This document shows, piece by piece, positions 24,691 to 35,300 of a DNA stretch of 64,000 nucleotides. The notes under the pieces were generated by a model, which had not been told where the DNA came from, did no database searches, and saw nothing but the letters and a program-made list of their open reading frames with translations. Source of the stretch: Podocnemis expansa (lineage: Eukaryota; Chordata; Testudines; Podocnemididae); NCBI GenBank assembly GCA_007922195.1, contig ML682231.1, forward strand, positions 353,948 through 417,947, read 5' to 3'. The number at the start of each line of letters is the position of its first letter. Positions within the stretch are counted from its first letter, which is position 1. The translations under genes and the position numbers were made by a program.

Positions 24691-27060
24691 AGCAGAAGGG
24701 ACCAATGTGATCATCTAGTCGGACCTCCTACACAATGCAGGCCACAAAACCACACCCATCCAGTCCTGTAATAAACCTCTAACCTATGACTGATCTATTA
24801 AAGTCATCAAATCATGATTAAAGACTTCAAGGTATAGCGAATCCATCAGTAAGTGAGCTATACCCTATGCTACATGGGAAGGTGAAAATACCTTTGCCAA
24901 GCTGCATTCAGGAAAAATTCCTTCCCAACCCCAAAAATGTCAATCACTTAAACCCTGAGCATGTAGGCAAGACTCATTAGCGAGATATCCAAGAAATAAT
25001 TCTCTGCAATAACTCAGAACCCACCCCGTCAAACATCCATCTCAGGCCCTTGGCATATCTACCACCACTAGTTAACTACTAGTCAAGCGACAAATCAGGC
25101 TGCCCCATCTTACTATCCTCTCCATAAATTTACGAAGCTTAGTTATGAAGCCAGCTAAGCTTTCTGCCCTCAACTCTGCTTGAAAGACTATTCCAGAACT
25201 TCACTCCTCTGATGCTTAGAAACCTGCATCTAATTCCAAGTCTAAACTTCCTGATGTACAGTTTATATCAACTTGTTCTTGTATCCACATCGAAGACTAA
25301 CTTAATAATTCCTCTCCCTCCTTGGCATTTATCCCTCTTATGTATTTATAGACAACAATTATACCTCTTCTAAACCTTCTTTTGGTTAAACTAAACAAGC
25401 CAAGCTCTTGAGTTTCCTTTCATAAGGCAGTTTTCCATTCCACAGATCATCCTAGAAGTCCATCTCTGCACCTGTTCCAATTTGAATTCATCTTTCTTAA
25501 ATATGCGGGGCCAGCATTGCACAATTTCCAGATGAAATCACACCAGCACCTTGCGCAATAGCACTAACACCTCCCTATCTCTGTTGGTAATACCTCTTCT
25601 GAACCACATTAGCTTTTTTTCATGACCACACTGCATTGCCAGCTAATAGTCATCCTGTGGTCGACCAGTATACCCAAGTCCTTCTCCTCTTCCATCACTT
25701 CCAACTGGTAGGTCCTCAGCTTGTAGCAGAAATTCTTGTTATTAGTCCCTAAATGTATGACCTTGCGCTTTCCACTACTGAATTTCATTCTATTCCTATT
25801 ATTCACGTTTACAAGGTCATCCTGATCTTCCTGTATGATATCCCAGAACTTCTCTGTATTGGTAATATCTCTCAACTTTTTGTCACCCACTAACTTTATT
25901 AGCAGTTTCCCACTGTTTGTGCCAAGGTCAGTAATAAAAAAGTTAAAGATTAGTCCCAATACCAATTCCTGGGGAACTCCACTAGTAACTTTCCTTCAGG
26001 CTGATAGTTCACCTGTCAGTATGACCTTTTGCATTTTCCTCTTTAATCTGTTCCTTATCCACTAATTTATTACTGTTTAAGTCAGTGGTTTTCAAACCAT
26101 AGGTTGGGACACAGTACCACCACTGAAAGACTGGAATGCACTGCTCAAAGTTTTAATTTTTGGGCCGTGAGCAGAAAGGATTTTTTCAACAGGGTCCTGA
26201 GAAAAAAAGTTCAAAAACCACTGGTTTAAGTTATAGTTTTGTTCTAAAACCTCTTCTAAGGCACCTCAATTTGGGCAGTTCTCAGACTAGTCACTTAAGA
26301 AGAACGTTCAGGTTTGGGAATCTCCCTCACATTGTCTGCAGTGAAAACTGATTCTTAGAATTCCTTTAGCTTCTCCGCAATGGTCTTGTTTTTCTTGAGT
26401 TCACATTAATAGTTCAGTCATTCAGTGGCCCTACTAATTTTTTGACAGTTTTGCCTGCTTCTGATGTACTTAAAAATGGTGTTAGGTTTTGTCTTTCGCT
26501 AGTTGGTTTTTAAATTATTTCTTGACCAGTCCTGTACCTTCACAATTGCCTTGCAGATGTTTTCCTGAATAGGATTTAACCTCCGGTTTTTAAAGAAAGA
26601 CCTTTTGCTTCTAGCCACCTGTTCTACTCTGCTGCCTAGCCATAGTGACTTTTTTTTAAAATGGGGTATACATTCATTTTGAACCTCTATCATAGTATTT
26701 TTAAATAGCCCCCATGCAGTTTGCAGTCATTTCACTCATGTGACAGTACCTTTTAACTTCCATTTATCTGGCTTCCTCATACATGTTTAATCACCCTTAT
26801 AAAACTTAAATGTTACTGTGGTGGGTTTATTTGGCATTTTTATTTGGCATCCTACAAGGATGTTTTAATTTAATTACATTATGGCTGCTATTACTAAGCA
26901 GTTCAGCGATATTCACCTTCTATACCAGATATTTTGCTCACTTAGGATTAATTAAGAATTGCCTTGCCCCTTGTGGTTTCCAGGATTATTTGCTCCTTGT
27001 TGGTTTTTTAAGTTTAAGTAAAACTTTTCATGTCCTGTGACTGTAATTTTGTGTGTCAAA
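24691..27060 (-). mobile_element. CR1 LINE reverse-transcriptase pseudogene, antisense
   Basis: The open part at 25609-25965 reads VLGLIFNFFITDL, MKFSSGKRKVIHLGTNN, and KDLGILVDHRMTISWQC, the palm-to-thumb region of CR1 reverse transcriptases. The usual FADDTK catalytic text is degraded to LVGDKK, so it is inactive. Further toward 26700 the minus strand gives the pre-RT text (KPNTIFKYIRSRQ, KKNKTIAEKLKEF). Toward 24700 it gives the post-RT region and 3' part. Much of the finger domain is missing between 25965 and 26232. A small hAT element is inserted at 26083-26223. Confidence 0.75.
26083..26223. mobile_element. Charlie-like hAT MITE with perfect 8-bp duplication
   Basis: The ends are CAGTGGTTTTCAAACC and the inverse of CAGTGGTTTTTGAAC, matching the classic Charlie/MER5 type of hAT terminus. 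GTTTAAGT flanks it on both sides (26075-26082, 26224-26231). It is inserted in the CR1 copy and so is younger than it. Confidence 0.93.
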
Positions 27061-27481
27061 TTAAGTATGTGCCTTTTTCAGTCAGACAGTATTTGGAAAT
27101 TATACTTCCCAAAATTGAAAGGGACAGGGATATAATTAGGAAAAGATCTCTATGGGTTTTTATAAAGTTTTTGTCATATGGGATTTGATTATTTCTTGTT
27201 CTCTAGACATTATGTAATTTAATTGTTCATAGGATTATAACTTGCAGCTGTTTTGTGAATCTTTAAGAATGAAAAAGGTTTACATCGCATGCTGTATCTA
27301 ATTAAAAGTGATTACAGTCATTTCCCTGAAGTGAACTAGCACTTTATTTCATTAGCACAAAAAAGGAGCCAGGCCTATTTTTTTTTTTCCGGGGTCTGTC
27401 AATACGAGTTTCTTATGACCTGCTTTTAACTAGGCGAAGGAGTCATTCTAGGCATGAATTATATGGGCTTGCATTACTTAC

Positions 27482-27593
27482 CAGGTTATTGAATCCCAAA
27501 GCACTTAGGGCTTGTTTTAGGACAGTTAATTTCTCTCTGTTGAGAGTGTTCACTGTTACTGATGTCTCTTCCAGTACAGTCTGGTTCAGATAC
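27482..27593 (-). CDS. MYO16: MYO16 motor-domain exon, most upstream in window
   Basis: The exon runs from the acceptor CTTGTGCAG to the donor GTAAGT. It completes an Arg codon with one base and then encodes 37 codons starting YLNQTVLEETSVTVNTLN and ending LKQALSALGFNNL. It ends in phase 0 and joins the exon at 21006-21123. YLN and the following ..L...ALGF text is the usual region before the HLGNI segment in myosin heads. The polypyrimidine tract of its acceptor is made of TTTTG repeats. The preceding exon was not found between here and 64000, so the intron upstream is longer than 36 kb or the exon was missed. Confidence 0.92.
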
Positions 27594-27599
27594 CTGCAC

Positions 27600-27632
27600 A
27601 AGAAAAAACAAAACAAAACAAAACAAAAAAAG
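27600..27632. repeat. (AAAAC)n microsatellite forming a splice-acceptor tract
   Basis: On the minus strand this is a run of GTTTT units that begins seven bases upstream of the acceptor AG at 27594-27595. Confidence 0.93.
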
Positions 27633-28745
27633 AGCTTATAGGCTTTATGAGGTTGGCACACAATTAAGTTTGTGTGGTTAAAAGATGTCTTTTGACTTCC
27701 AGTCTAATGGAAGTCATACACAAACACCTGTACATAATGTCCTTAAGTGTTTACAGGAGACTTGGTGAATCATTCTCTGAGGGAAAGGCATTTGTGACAG
27801 AATGTGCTTAACGTTTTACATTTCCCTAAGGCTCTTGCATAAACTACCCATTACTGAATGCAGCTCTCAGCTCACAAGCTTTCCTTGTGACATTTGTGCA
27901 TATTTGGATAGAACCTACAAGGTGCATTTCTCCCATTCCAGAGGAGTCAAGTAAGATTGTATAAGTCTCATGTGGCTTGATGAATCCTCCCCCTACTCCC
28001 ATTTATCTTCCAAATACTCAATAGTTTTGATTTTTATCTGTGGCCAAATGGAGCTCATGCACACTGAAAAAGGAGGGGCAGGGTTTGACAAGGAGCTGAT
28101 TGCTGTTCTCCAATTGTCAGATACCCAAAGCTCCAATGCAAATTAAAGATACAGTGCACACCTTTAATTTATGCTACTGAGGTCTTCTGCCAACAGAGTA
28201 TAGACTTTGCCCTCCCTAGACTCATTCCTGCTTACTTAGGATACCCCTGTCTTCCCTTTTGCCAGCTGATGGCATTCCTTCCTCTGTCAGCTTTTTGCTG
28301 CCAGACATCTCCTATGAAGGAGTAATTCTCCACTATAACTCTTCAACTGTTTTAAGTTCACTTTGTGCCTCTCGGAGGCCTGGAGAATTTAACTCTTATC
28401 CATCAGAGCCCAAGTTAACAGAATACCTGGGGACTGAGCACTTGAATAAAATAGCACATGCAGTAAGATTGTTTAATTTTCTTGTGACCTGGTGCTTCTC
28501 ACCTTCGGGTAGTATCTGATCCTGCGAGATGATGAGGATGCACATACCATAAGAAACCTGTTAAATGTACTGAGTCATAAGCTCAACTGTAGTATACAAT
28601 ATGCACTGAAAAGAAGTGAATTACAAACATCCCTGCAATGTATTCCACATGGACAAAAAAAGCACCAGCTATTGTAAAAGTAGGCAGCGGAAAACAGAAA
28701 AAAAAACAACACATATTACAAGACAGTTATACCACATGACAGTCT

Positions 28746-29440
28746 CAGGGCTGGATTATTGCAGGGGCTATAGGGGCTGCAGCCCTGGGCCCCAGTGTAA
28801 TGGGGGGGCCTTTAGCCTCGCAAAAATCCAGCCCTGGCAGTCATGATTCTGCTGTGTTGCTGGCCTGCCCTACTGCTACATGCTGTCCTTCTTTCACCCT
28901 GCCTCCACCATGTTGCAGTGTCCAGCCCACGGAAGTCCTAAGGGGAGGTGGTCTCCAACCCTGGATCTGCGCATGCAAAGCTGGCCTCAAGCTGATGGCA
29001 ATTTTGACTGCTCCTCCACCCAATCACCAGGCTATTGGTGCCCCACTGGCACCCTGCCCCTACGCCTGGCAGCCTCCTGACACAGCTCTGAGCACTCCCA
29101 GCATGGGGAGGGAGTTCCCACCATTCCTGCAATGCTGCACTGCTAGCTGAGCCCTAGAGCCCCCTCAGCCCCAACCCTCACCACCACTGCCAGCCAGGAG
29201 TGCACCTTGGCCAACTGCTGCCCCATAGCACCACTGGGATGCAGAGCCCACTCTGCCCCACAGGCCCTCCCAGTGCTGCTAGCCCTGAAGTCTTCCCCAG
29301 TGCTGGCCATGCCCCAGAGGCCCTTCCCTTCCAGTGCTGGTAGGGCTCAGCTACCCTGCCCCCAGGTGGGGCACAATCACTGGAGGGGGAGCCCAGAAGA
29401 GTGAGCAGTCCCAGGTCCCCAGGGCCTTAACCCAACCTTG
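28746..29440. mobile_element. hAT-type MITE (CAGGGCTGGATTA ends), 695 bp
   Basis: It starts CAGGGCTGGATTATTGCAG and ends CTTAACCCAACCTTG. It is flanked by GACAGTCT (28738-28745) and GACAACCT (29441-29448), 6 of 8 matching. It shares GGCTATAGGGGCTG with the element at 17392-17906. Overlapping GC-rich open frames inside are not genes. A further end-like AAATCCAGCCCTG at about 28824-28836 hints that a shorter element or an internal duplication exists. Confidence 0.7.
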
Positions 29441-29529
29441 GACAACCTGAAATATAGTACAATGTATTATCACAAAGAATAGCAAGCTAAGAAATGTTCT
29501 TAGCAACAGCACATAGAAGCCTTCCTGTA

Positions 29530-29688
29530 AAGGGGCAGATTACTGCACAGGCCTATGGGGCCCATGCCCACTCCTCCCTGCCAGCACTGCAGGGCGTGGA
29601 ACTGCTCTGGAGGGCGGCCACACCACATGCAGGTGGGTCCACTAGGGATCCAGGACCTAGGGACCCGGGTCACCTTAATCCACCTCTG
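29530..29688. mobile_element. Short related hAT-like MITE
   Basis: It starts AGGGGCAGATTACTGCACAG and ends CCTTAATCCACCTCTG, close to the ends of the preceding element. No matching flanking octamer was seen. Confidence 0.5.
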
Positions 29689-29719
29689 TGAATCCTGCAA
29701 CATTAATAGGAACTCATGT

Positions 29720-30196
29720 AGACCATGTCTATGCTACAGCACTACTGCAGAATTTCTGGTAAAGACTGACTAGGCAGGCAGGAGAGAGCTCTCCCATCAG
29801 CATAAAAAACCATCACTGTGAGTGGCATTAATTGTTAGTGAGCAAACCTCTCCTGCCAACCTAATGTTGTGCACATGAATGCTTACATTGGGATAACTCA
29901 GGGGTCTCAAACTCAAATCACCACAAGGAACACGTTAGGACTAGTACAGGGTTGCATGAGGATCACTATGTTAGCTCGAGGGCCAAGCCACTGAAACCTT
30001 TTCATACAACAATATTGCAAATATTGGTAACAATAGTGTCATTGCAGGCTGCAGGAAATAGCTTTAGGGGCTGCATGCGGCCCGTGTCCTGCATGTCTGA
30101 GACCTCTGGTGTAACCTATGTCAATCAGGGAGTGCAATAATCATATCCCTAACAGGCATAAGTTCTGCTGACATAGGTGGTAGTGTAGACATAACT
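29720..30196. mobile_element. MITE with ATGTCTA ends, interrupted by a hAT element
   Basis: The left end is AGACCATGTCTATGCTACAG. The right end is the inverse of AGTTATGTCTACACTACC. The interior is split by the hAT copy at 29899-30108. Confidence 0.65.
29899..30108. mobile_element. hAT-type MITE (CAGGGGTCTCAAAC ends) nested in a MITE
   Basis: It starts CAGGGGTCTCAAACTC and ends TGTCTGAGACCTCTG. The flanking octamers GGATAACT and GTGTAACC share five positions. It is the same family as 9463-9936, including the GCATGCGGCC text. Confidence 0.75.
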
Positions 30197-30215
30197 TTAA
30201 TCACATCTCACTGTG

Positions 30216-30220
<5 letters not shown>

Positions 30221-30263
<43 letters not shown>
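30221..30263. repeat. (GA)n microsatellite
   Basis: About 21 GA units on the plus strand, just after the MITE end. Confidence 0.97.
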
Positions 30264-30266
<3 letters not shown>

Positions 30267-30599
30267 TTTACTTTAATTTTCACAATTTGTTCTCCTGTAC
30301 CCTTAACACAGAGGTAAGGGAGTAGACTGAGCTCTGACAATGTCTGATCACATTCCTATTCCAGTTCGGATGGAAAGGTCTCATCACTGATTCCTCATCT
30401 AGTCATTAGCCTGCCACCAAGACCCAGTCTACACTAGACATAGGTTGACACAAGGCAGCTTATGATGACTTGACTATGGAAGTGTTTACACTTAGATTTT
30501 GCTCCCACAGACGAGCCAGTCACGTTTACTTGCCAAAATAGCCACATATCACATTTTGATTTACCCAGCCTGTCTCAGCTGAGAAAAGTGACAGTTTGA

Positions 30600-31105
30600 A
30601 AAGCTCCAAAAGGGCAGCTGTGTTAGTCTAGTTCAGTAAAGCAAACAAGGAGTCATGTGACACATGAGGTACATCTACAATGGTGTCTTAAGTTGACTGA
30701 ACCTCCCTTAAGTCAACTTAAGGAAAACCATGTCCATATTGGGCTTTTATTAAGTCAACTTGACCACATCCATATTGGGCTTTTATTAAGTCAACTATTG
30801 CTTAAGTCAATTTAATAACTCCTGCCCTTGAAGTCAACTTTATTAAGTTGACTTAATGTGTTGTAGATAGGGTCATTTACACTATAGGCTTTGTGAAGTT
30901 GACTTAATAAAGTCAACTTAATAAAGCCCTCCAGCATGGACGTAGCCTTTAAGCGGACCTTGTTAAGTTGACTTAAGTAGACCTTGTTAAGTCAACTTAA
31001 CTGAGTCCACGGGGGTAGACATAGCGTTAAAGACTAATACATTTATTTATTGCATGAGCTTTCATGGGAGAAAATCCTACTTCATCAGATGCTTTGAAGA
31101 TTACT
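30600..31105 (-). repeat. Penelope 3'-tail fragment split by a MITE
   Basis: The two halves (30600-30665 with CAGCTGTGTTAGTCTAGTTC and 31027-31105 with AAAGACTAATACATTTATTT) together make one inverted tail like those at 11836-11965. The MITE at 30666-31026 separates them. Confidence 0.7.
30666..31026. mobile_element. Palindrome-rich MITE with repeated AAGTCAACTT
   Basis: The ends are GAGGTACATCTACAATGG and the inverse of CGCTATGTCTACCCCCG. The 361-bp interior contains about eleven copies of AAGTCAACTT or its complement, mostly extended to TTAAGTCAACTTAA. It is inserted in a Penelope tail, so its limits are set by the broken host. Confidence 0.75.
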
Positions 31106-31639
31106 TCTGGCTGTAAAAATACTCACCTCCTCCTCCCTCCCACCCCTGCTAAAGATGGCATTGAAGATGCAAATACGTCAAGACACATTGCAGATGACAT
31201 CCATCACACAACTAGACTTAAGGCCCAGTTTAACACTGTTATTCTAATTTTAAACAGATGCTTCATCAGTGAAAACAATGCAGTTACACTGGTGTAAAAC
31301 TGGAATAAAGTTGTGCTGAATCAAGGTCTTAGCAGGTCATGGGATGCAAATCTGTGTACCCCTAGGGTATGACCCATGTAATTTTTCTTTTCACTTTTCC
31401 AGGATAATCATGTGTATGATGCCAATTATGCCATGCAAGGTTCTCTTTTGAATGCTCTGCCGTATGATTGTGGTATCACGTTTCCAGTAGCATCACGTAT
31501 GTGAAGCATGTTTTACGTTGCTCAAGGGGGAGGGTGGCAAGCAGAGTTGTTCTTCAGCAGCATGGAGATAGGCAGAGCTGCTTCCAAATCAGCACTGCAG
31601 GCAAGTACTTGGCGGAGATAACAAAAAAATGCAAATTGA

Positions 31640-32350
31640 GTTCCCTGGCTTAGACAGGACAAAGGGATCACCTCAGCCCAGGAAGGGGCTGAGAGGAGAC
31701 TGAAAACAAAGTAGATGCTTGGAGCTGCTCCAGACTTTTTGCCAGAGACTCTCTATCTTGAAACATCTACAAGAAGTACTGGGCCCTGTCTAAAAATACA
31801 CAGAGATGGCTGCAAACTTATCACAGCTGGATTTGGGTAGTAAGATGAGCACAACTGTATTAGTGTTGTTAGATTAGCATGTATTTTATATCTTTTATTT
31901 ACTTGTGGTAACACCTGATTGCTTTATTAAATGATTGAGCATTGATTAGCTATATACTCACTTAGAATCACATTCTAATCAATAAACTAGTGTTTGTTTT
32001 ATCTAAAGCTGTGTGGACTTTGGAAGCTGTGAATCAGAGTGGCTGTGGCAATCTGTTTCTTTAATAAATCGACAGATGTGAGTCTATGACAGTTTGGGGT
32101 GGGTCCCAATCTCTGTGGGACAGGAGATTCCAGTCTGGAGACTGAGGGTGCTCACTTGGGGACTGCCCCATAAGTGGCCAGAGGGAGCACACTCACCACT
32201 TGGGACTCATTAAATGCAGGAAGCTGGTGTGGACTGACTCAGGAGTGAGCAGTGACCTGGCAAAATGGAGTAAGTCGGGGTACAGATATGGAGATCGGGG
32301 GTCACAGTGGCACACTGGACTGGATTCTGGGAGCAGCTTGTCACATAGTG
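31640..32350 (+). repeat. LTR-like repeat, copy 3
   Basis: It contains TATATCTTTTATTTACTTG, AATCAATAAACTAGTGTTTG and GTGGCACACTGGACTGGATT in the same order as 6330-6840. The polyadenylation-type AATAAA and GC-rich 3' half fit a solo LTR. No partner LTR or internal region was seen. Confidence 0.45.
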
Positions 32351-32359
32351 TTAATGTAA

Positions 32360-35300
32360 TACCTCACACTATAGGTACATAATTATTTCATAAAATATCA
32401 ACTTTTTCAATATTTAAGATCAATCTCATTTACAGCAAAACTTGTATTTACCTTTTTTTTTTTTTAAATAATATTTCAGTGACCCTGGATCGAATTACAT
32501 TGTTGCTTATAAGGAGGATGTTTTACAGTTATAAATAGCTTAACATTTCCACTGCAGGCTGCCACATACCATTTACATTTTAGCTTTACTCACCTTTCTG
32601 TTACTATGATCAATACTGTCATAGTCACCATACATTAATTAAATCCCTCACTGATACTAGAGTGTTTCAGCATTCCAACAACAGTTTCCTTTTGTCACAG
32701 GTCATATTAATCACAGGATATAAGTATTTATTTTTCAGTAAGTAAATAATTGGTCAGATTCTCAGCTGGTATACTGGTATAGCTTCTTTGAAGTCAATGG
32801 GAATATAACAATTTATGCCAGTTGAGGATCTCACCTATAATTTCTGCATCTAAAAATAAAACACTTTTTTCTATCTATAGAACCTTTCATCTAAAGATCC
32901 TCAATGGTTTCACAAACATTAAGGCTTCATAACTCACTAGAGATAGGTATAATCACCATTTTAACCTTAAGGAAAAGGAGGCACAGAAAGGTTAATTGAT
33001 TTGTTCAAGGTCACAGAGTGAGTCAGCAATACTGCTGGAACTGAATCACTGCCCCATGCTCCAACCACGGGACAACAATTCCTCCCTCATTGCTAATTTC
33101 AGTTTATTTTTTCAAAGTAGTGGCCTCCCTTTTGTGAATACAATTTCAGCCTGCAAAATGTGTGCTCACAGTTCACTGCAGGTACAAATCTAAATACTTT
33201 CACCTGTAAATATCTGACTGCAAGCATGGAATGTTTCCAATGGGAATAATGATTTGTAGATTGAGGCTCTGTACTTCAATAAAATATATTCCCTGTCCTG
33301 AGAAGAAAAAGGGTAACCCCTGGTTTCAATACAGTGTAGATAGTTATGTGTCCATGACTTCACTTTTAATAGCACTGAATGTCATCTCATCACAAGACCC
33401 TCACAGTTCCATTCTTTTTGGGTCACTACATGTTTGCCACCCCTCCAATTTTCTTATGATCACTAAAATATAATTGAGTCTTGTCAAAACTTACTGTGTG
33501 ACTTGCTGAGGCATCACAGTTAACGCCCTCCACCAGGCCCTAATTAGCTCTTGCTTGATGTCACAGCAAGGCCTGTCTGGTGAGAGTAACGAAGGCAGGG
33601 AAAAGGACAGACGCTCTCAGAGATAGCTCTTTTTTAAATTGATATTTTATGAGGATCTGGAAATCCAGGCCTTTGAGTCTGAGTGGAATTAGTCCAAGTA
33701 TATTTTTTAGCCAGCTATATATATATATATAAATGGAGAAATTGCATGTGACAGACATGGCATTTTCCTGCAGTATCCTTGGAAATCCTTTTTGAATTAA
33801 GCATCTTTGGAAAACATTGCATGAATTACTAAAGTCACATATTATCATGGGCCAGGATTGTATGTAAGGTGTGTGTGTGATATGAACCCTGGGAACTGTT
33901 TTAAAATTTAAAGGGATATATTGAACAGTTTCGGGCAAGACTGGATTTTTGGGACAAATGGTGTCAAGGGATTTGCCTGGGGAAGGTGATAGGAGGTGAA
34001 TACAAATACCTGACCTCAGATTATAATAAAAACCCAGCCTTTTTCAAGTTACACTCTGAAGTGAGGATCACTGTCTGCTGGTCACCAGAGTCTCAACATC
34101 AAAATTTCACGTTGTATAAATGAAAAACTAAATTATTTATTGGTGGGGATGGTAAAGAGGTGAGGTACTTCTGAGGGGAAACTGTTCTGAACAGGTAACC
34201 ACAAAATAATCCCTTTGTTTGGTTTGAAATGTACTCCTACCAGAGCCCTTACTGGAACTGGAGGGCAATCTCTGGTTAGCTTATTAGCACTGATGTAGGT
34301 TCTTTTGTTGTTTTTAATGTTTTTCTTTTCCTGTAATGCTTTCAATTTACAAATAAGGGTTGTTGCTTAGAAAGAGCACCGTGATAACTTGTAACTGAGG
34401 ACTATTACAATTTTTCAGAACTTTGTTCAGAAGAAAAAGCTAAGTGCAGGTGCTGGCCTGTTTAGACAGCAGAGCTTGCTGAAATAAAAGTGTAGGTAGA
34501 GAACTATTCCACCTGGAAAAATGACAGTCAAGAAGATGAGAGAAATGGTTCCCTGCCCAAGACAGGTGACAGCAGAGTAATGGAGAGCCTAGAATAGGCA
34601 CCCTTGGTAGACCAAGAGAAAGTGCAGTGAGGAACTAAAGGTGCAGTTGCCCTGAACACCAATATACTCTCCACTTCATATGTGAACTTCATATTAGCAT
34701 CAGGGCGATTTTTCAAAATTTGGTGGTGAAATGCCATTTTTGAAGTTAGATTCCTACACAGAATGGCACTCAAGAAATGTGGAGATGGAGCCCCCATGAA
34801 TACCTAGATAAATATAAACCCAGTATGACCCTTATGACTCAGGAGAAATTCCCTCTCATTTTTGTCACTGAAAATCTTTGAAAGCTTTTGAGAGAGACAG
34901 AGAATACTACCTAAATACAGCTTAGATGCTGGCATTTCCATGTAATGTTTGGTTTATGTAAACTACATTTTAGGAAATTTCTAAAGTCTTGCATATGTGG
35001 AATTATTTACATAGTTTCATTGGGTCATATACTGCATATCTATATGTACTTAGAAGAATGGATCCTATACTGGCCTAACACACTGGGGTAGATTTAGAAA
35101 TTTCTAAACTGTACCTTCTGATAAACCAGTCTGTGGAGGTCTAATAATAAACTACTTTCAACTGAATGTCTGATGATCTGTTTAAATGCTGTTGTATCAA
35201 CATTAGCCCTGTACCTGTGTAACCACAGAGATTACCAGCACAGAGAAGTTTTACTTTAAGAACATGTGATTGACTATTTAAAAAAGAAGGAATTAGTTTA

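Noticed and set aside
28800..29773. GC-rich open frames around 28.8-29.8 kb
   Set aside because: They fall inside hAT-type MITEs with recognisable ends.
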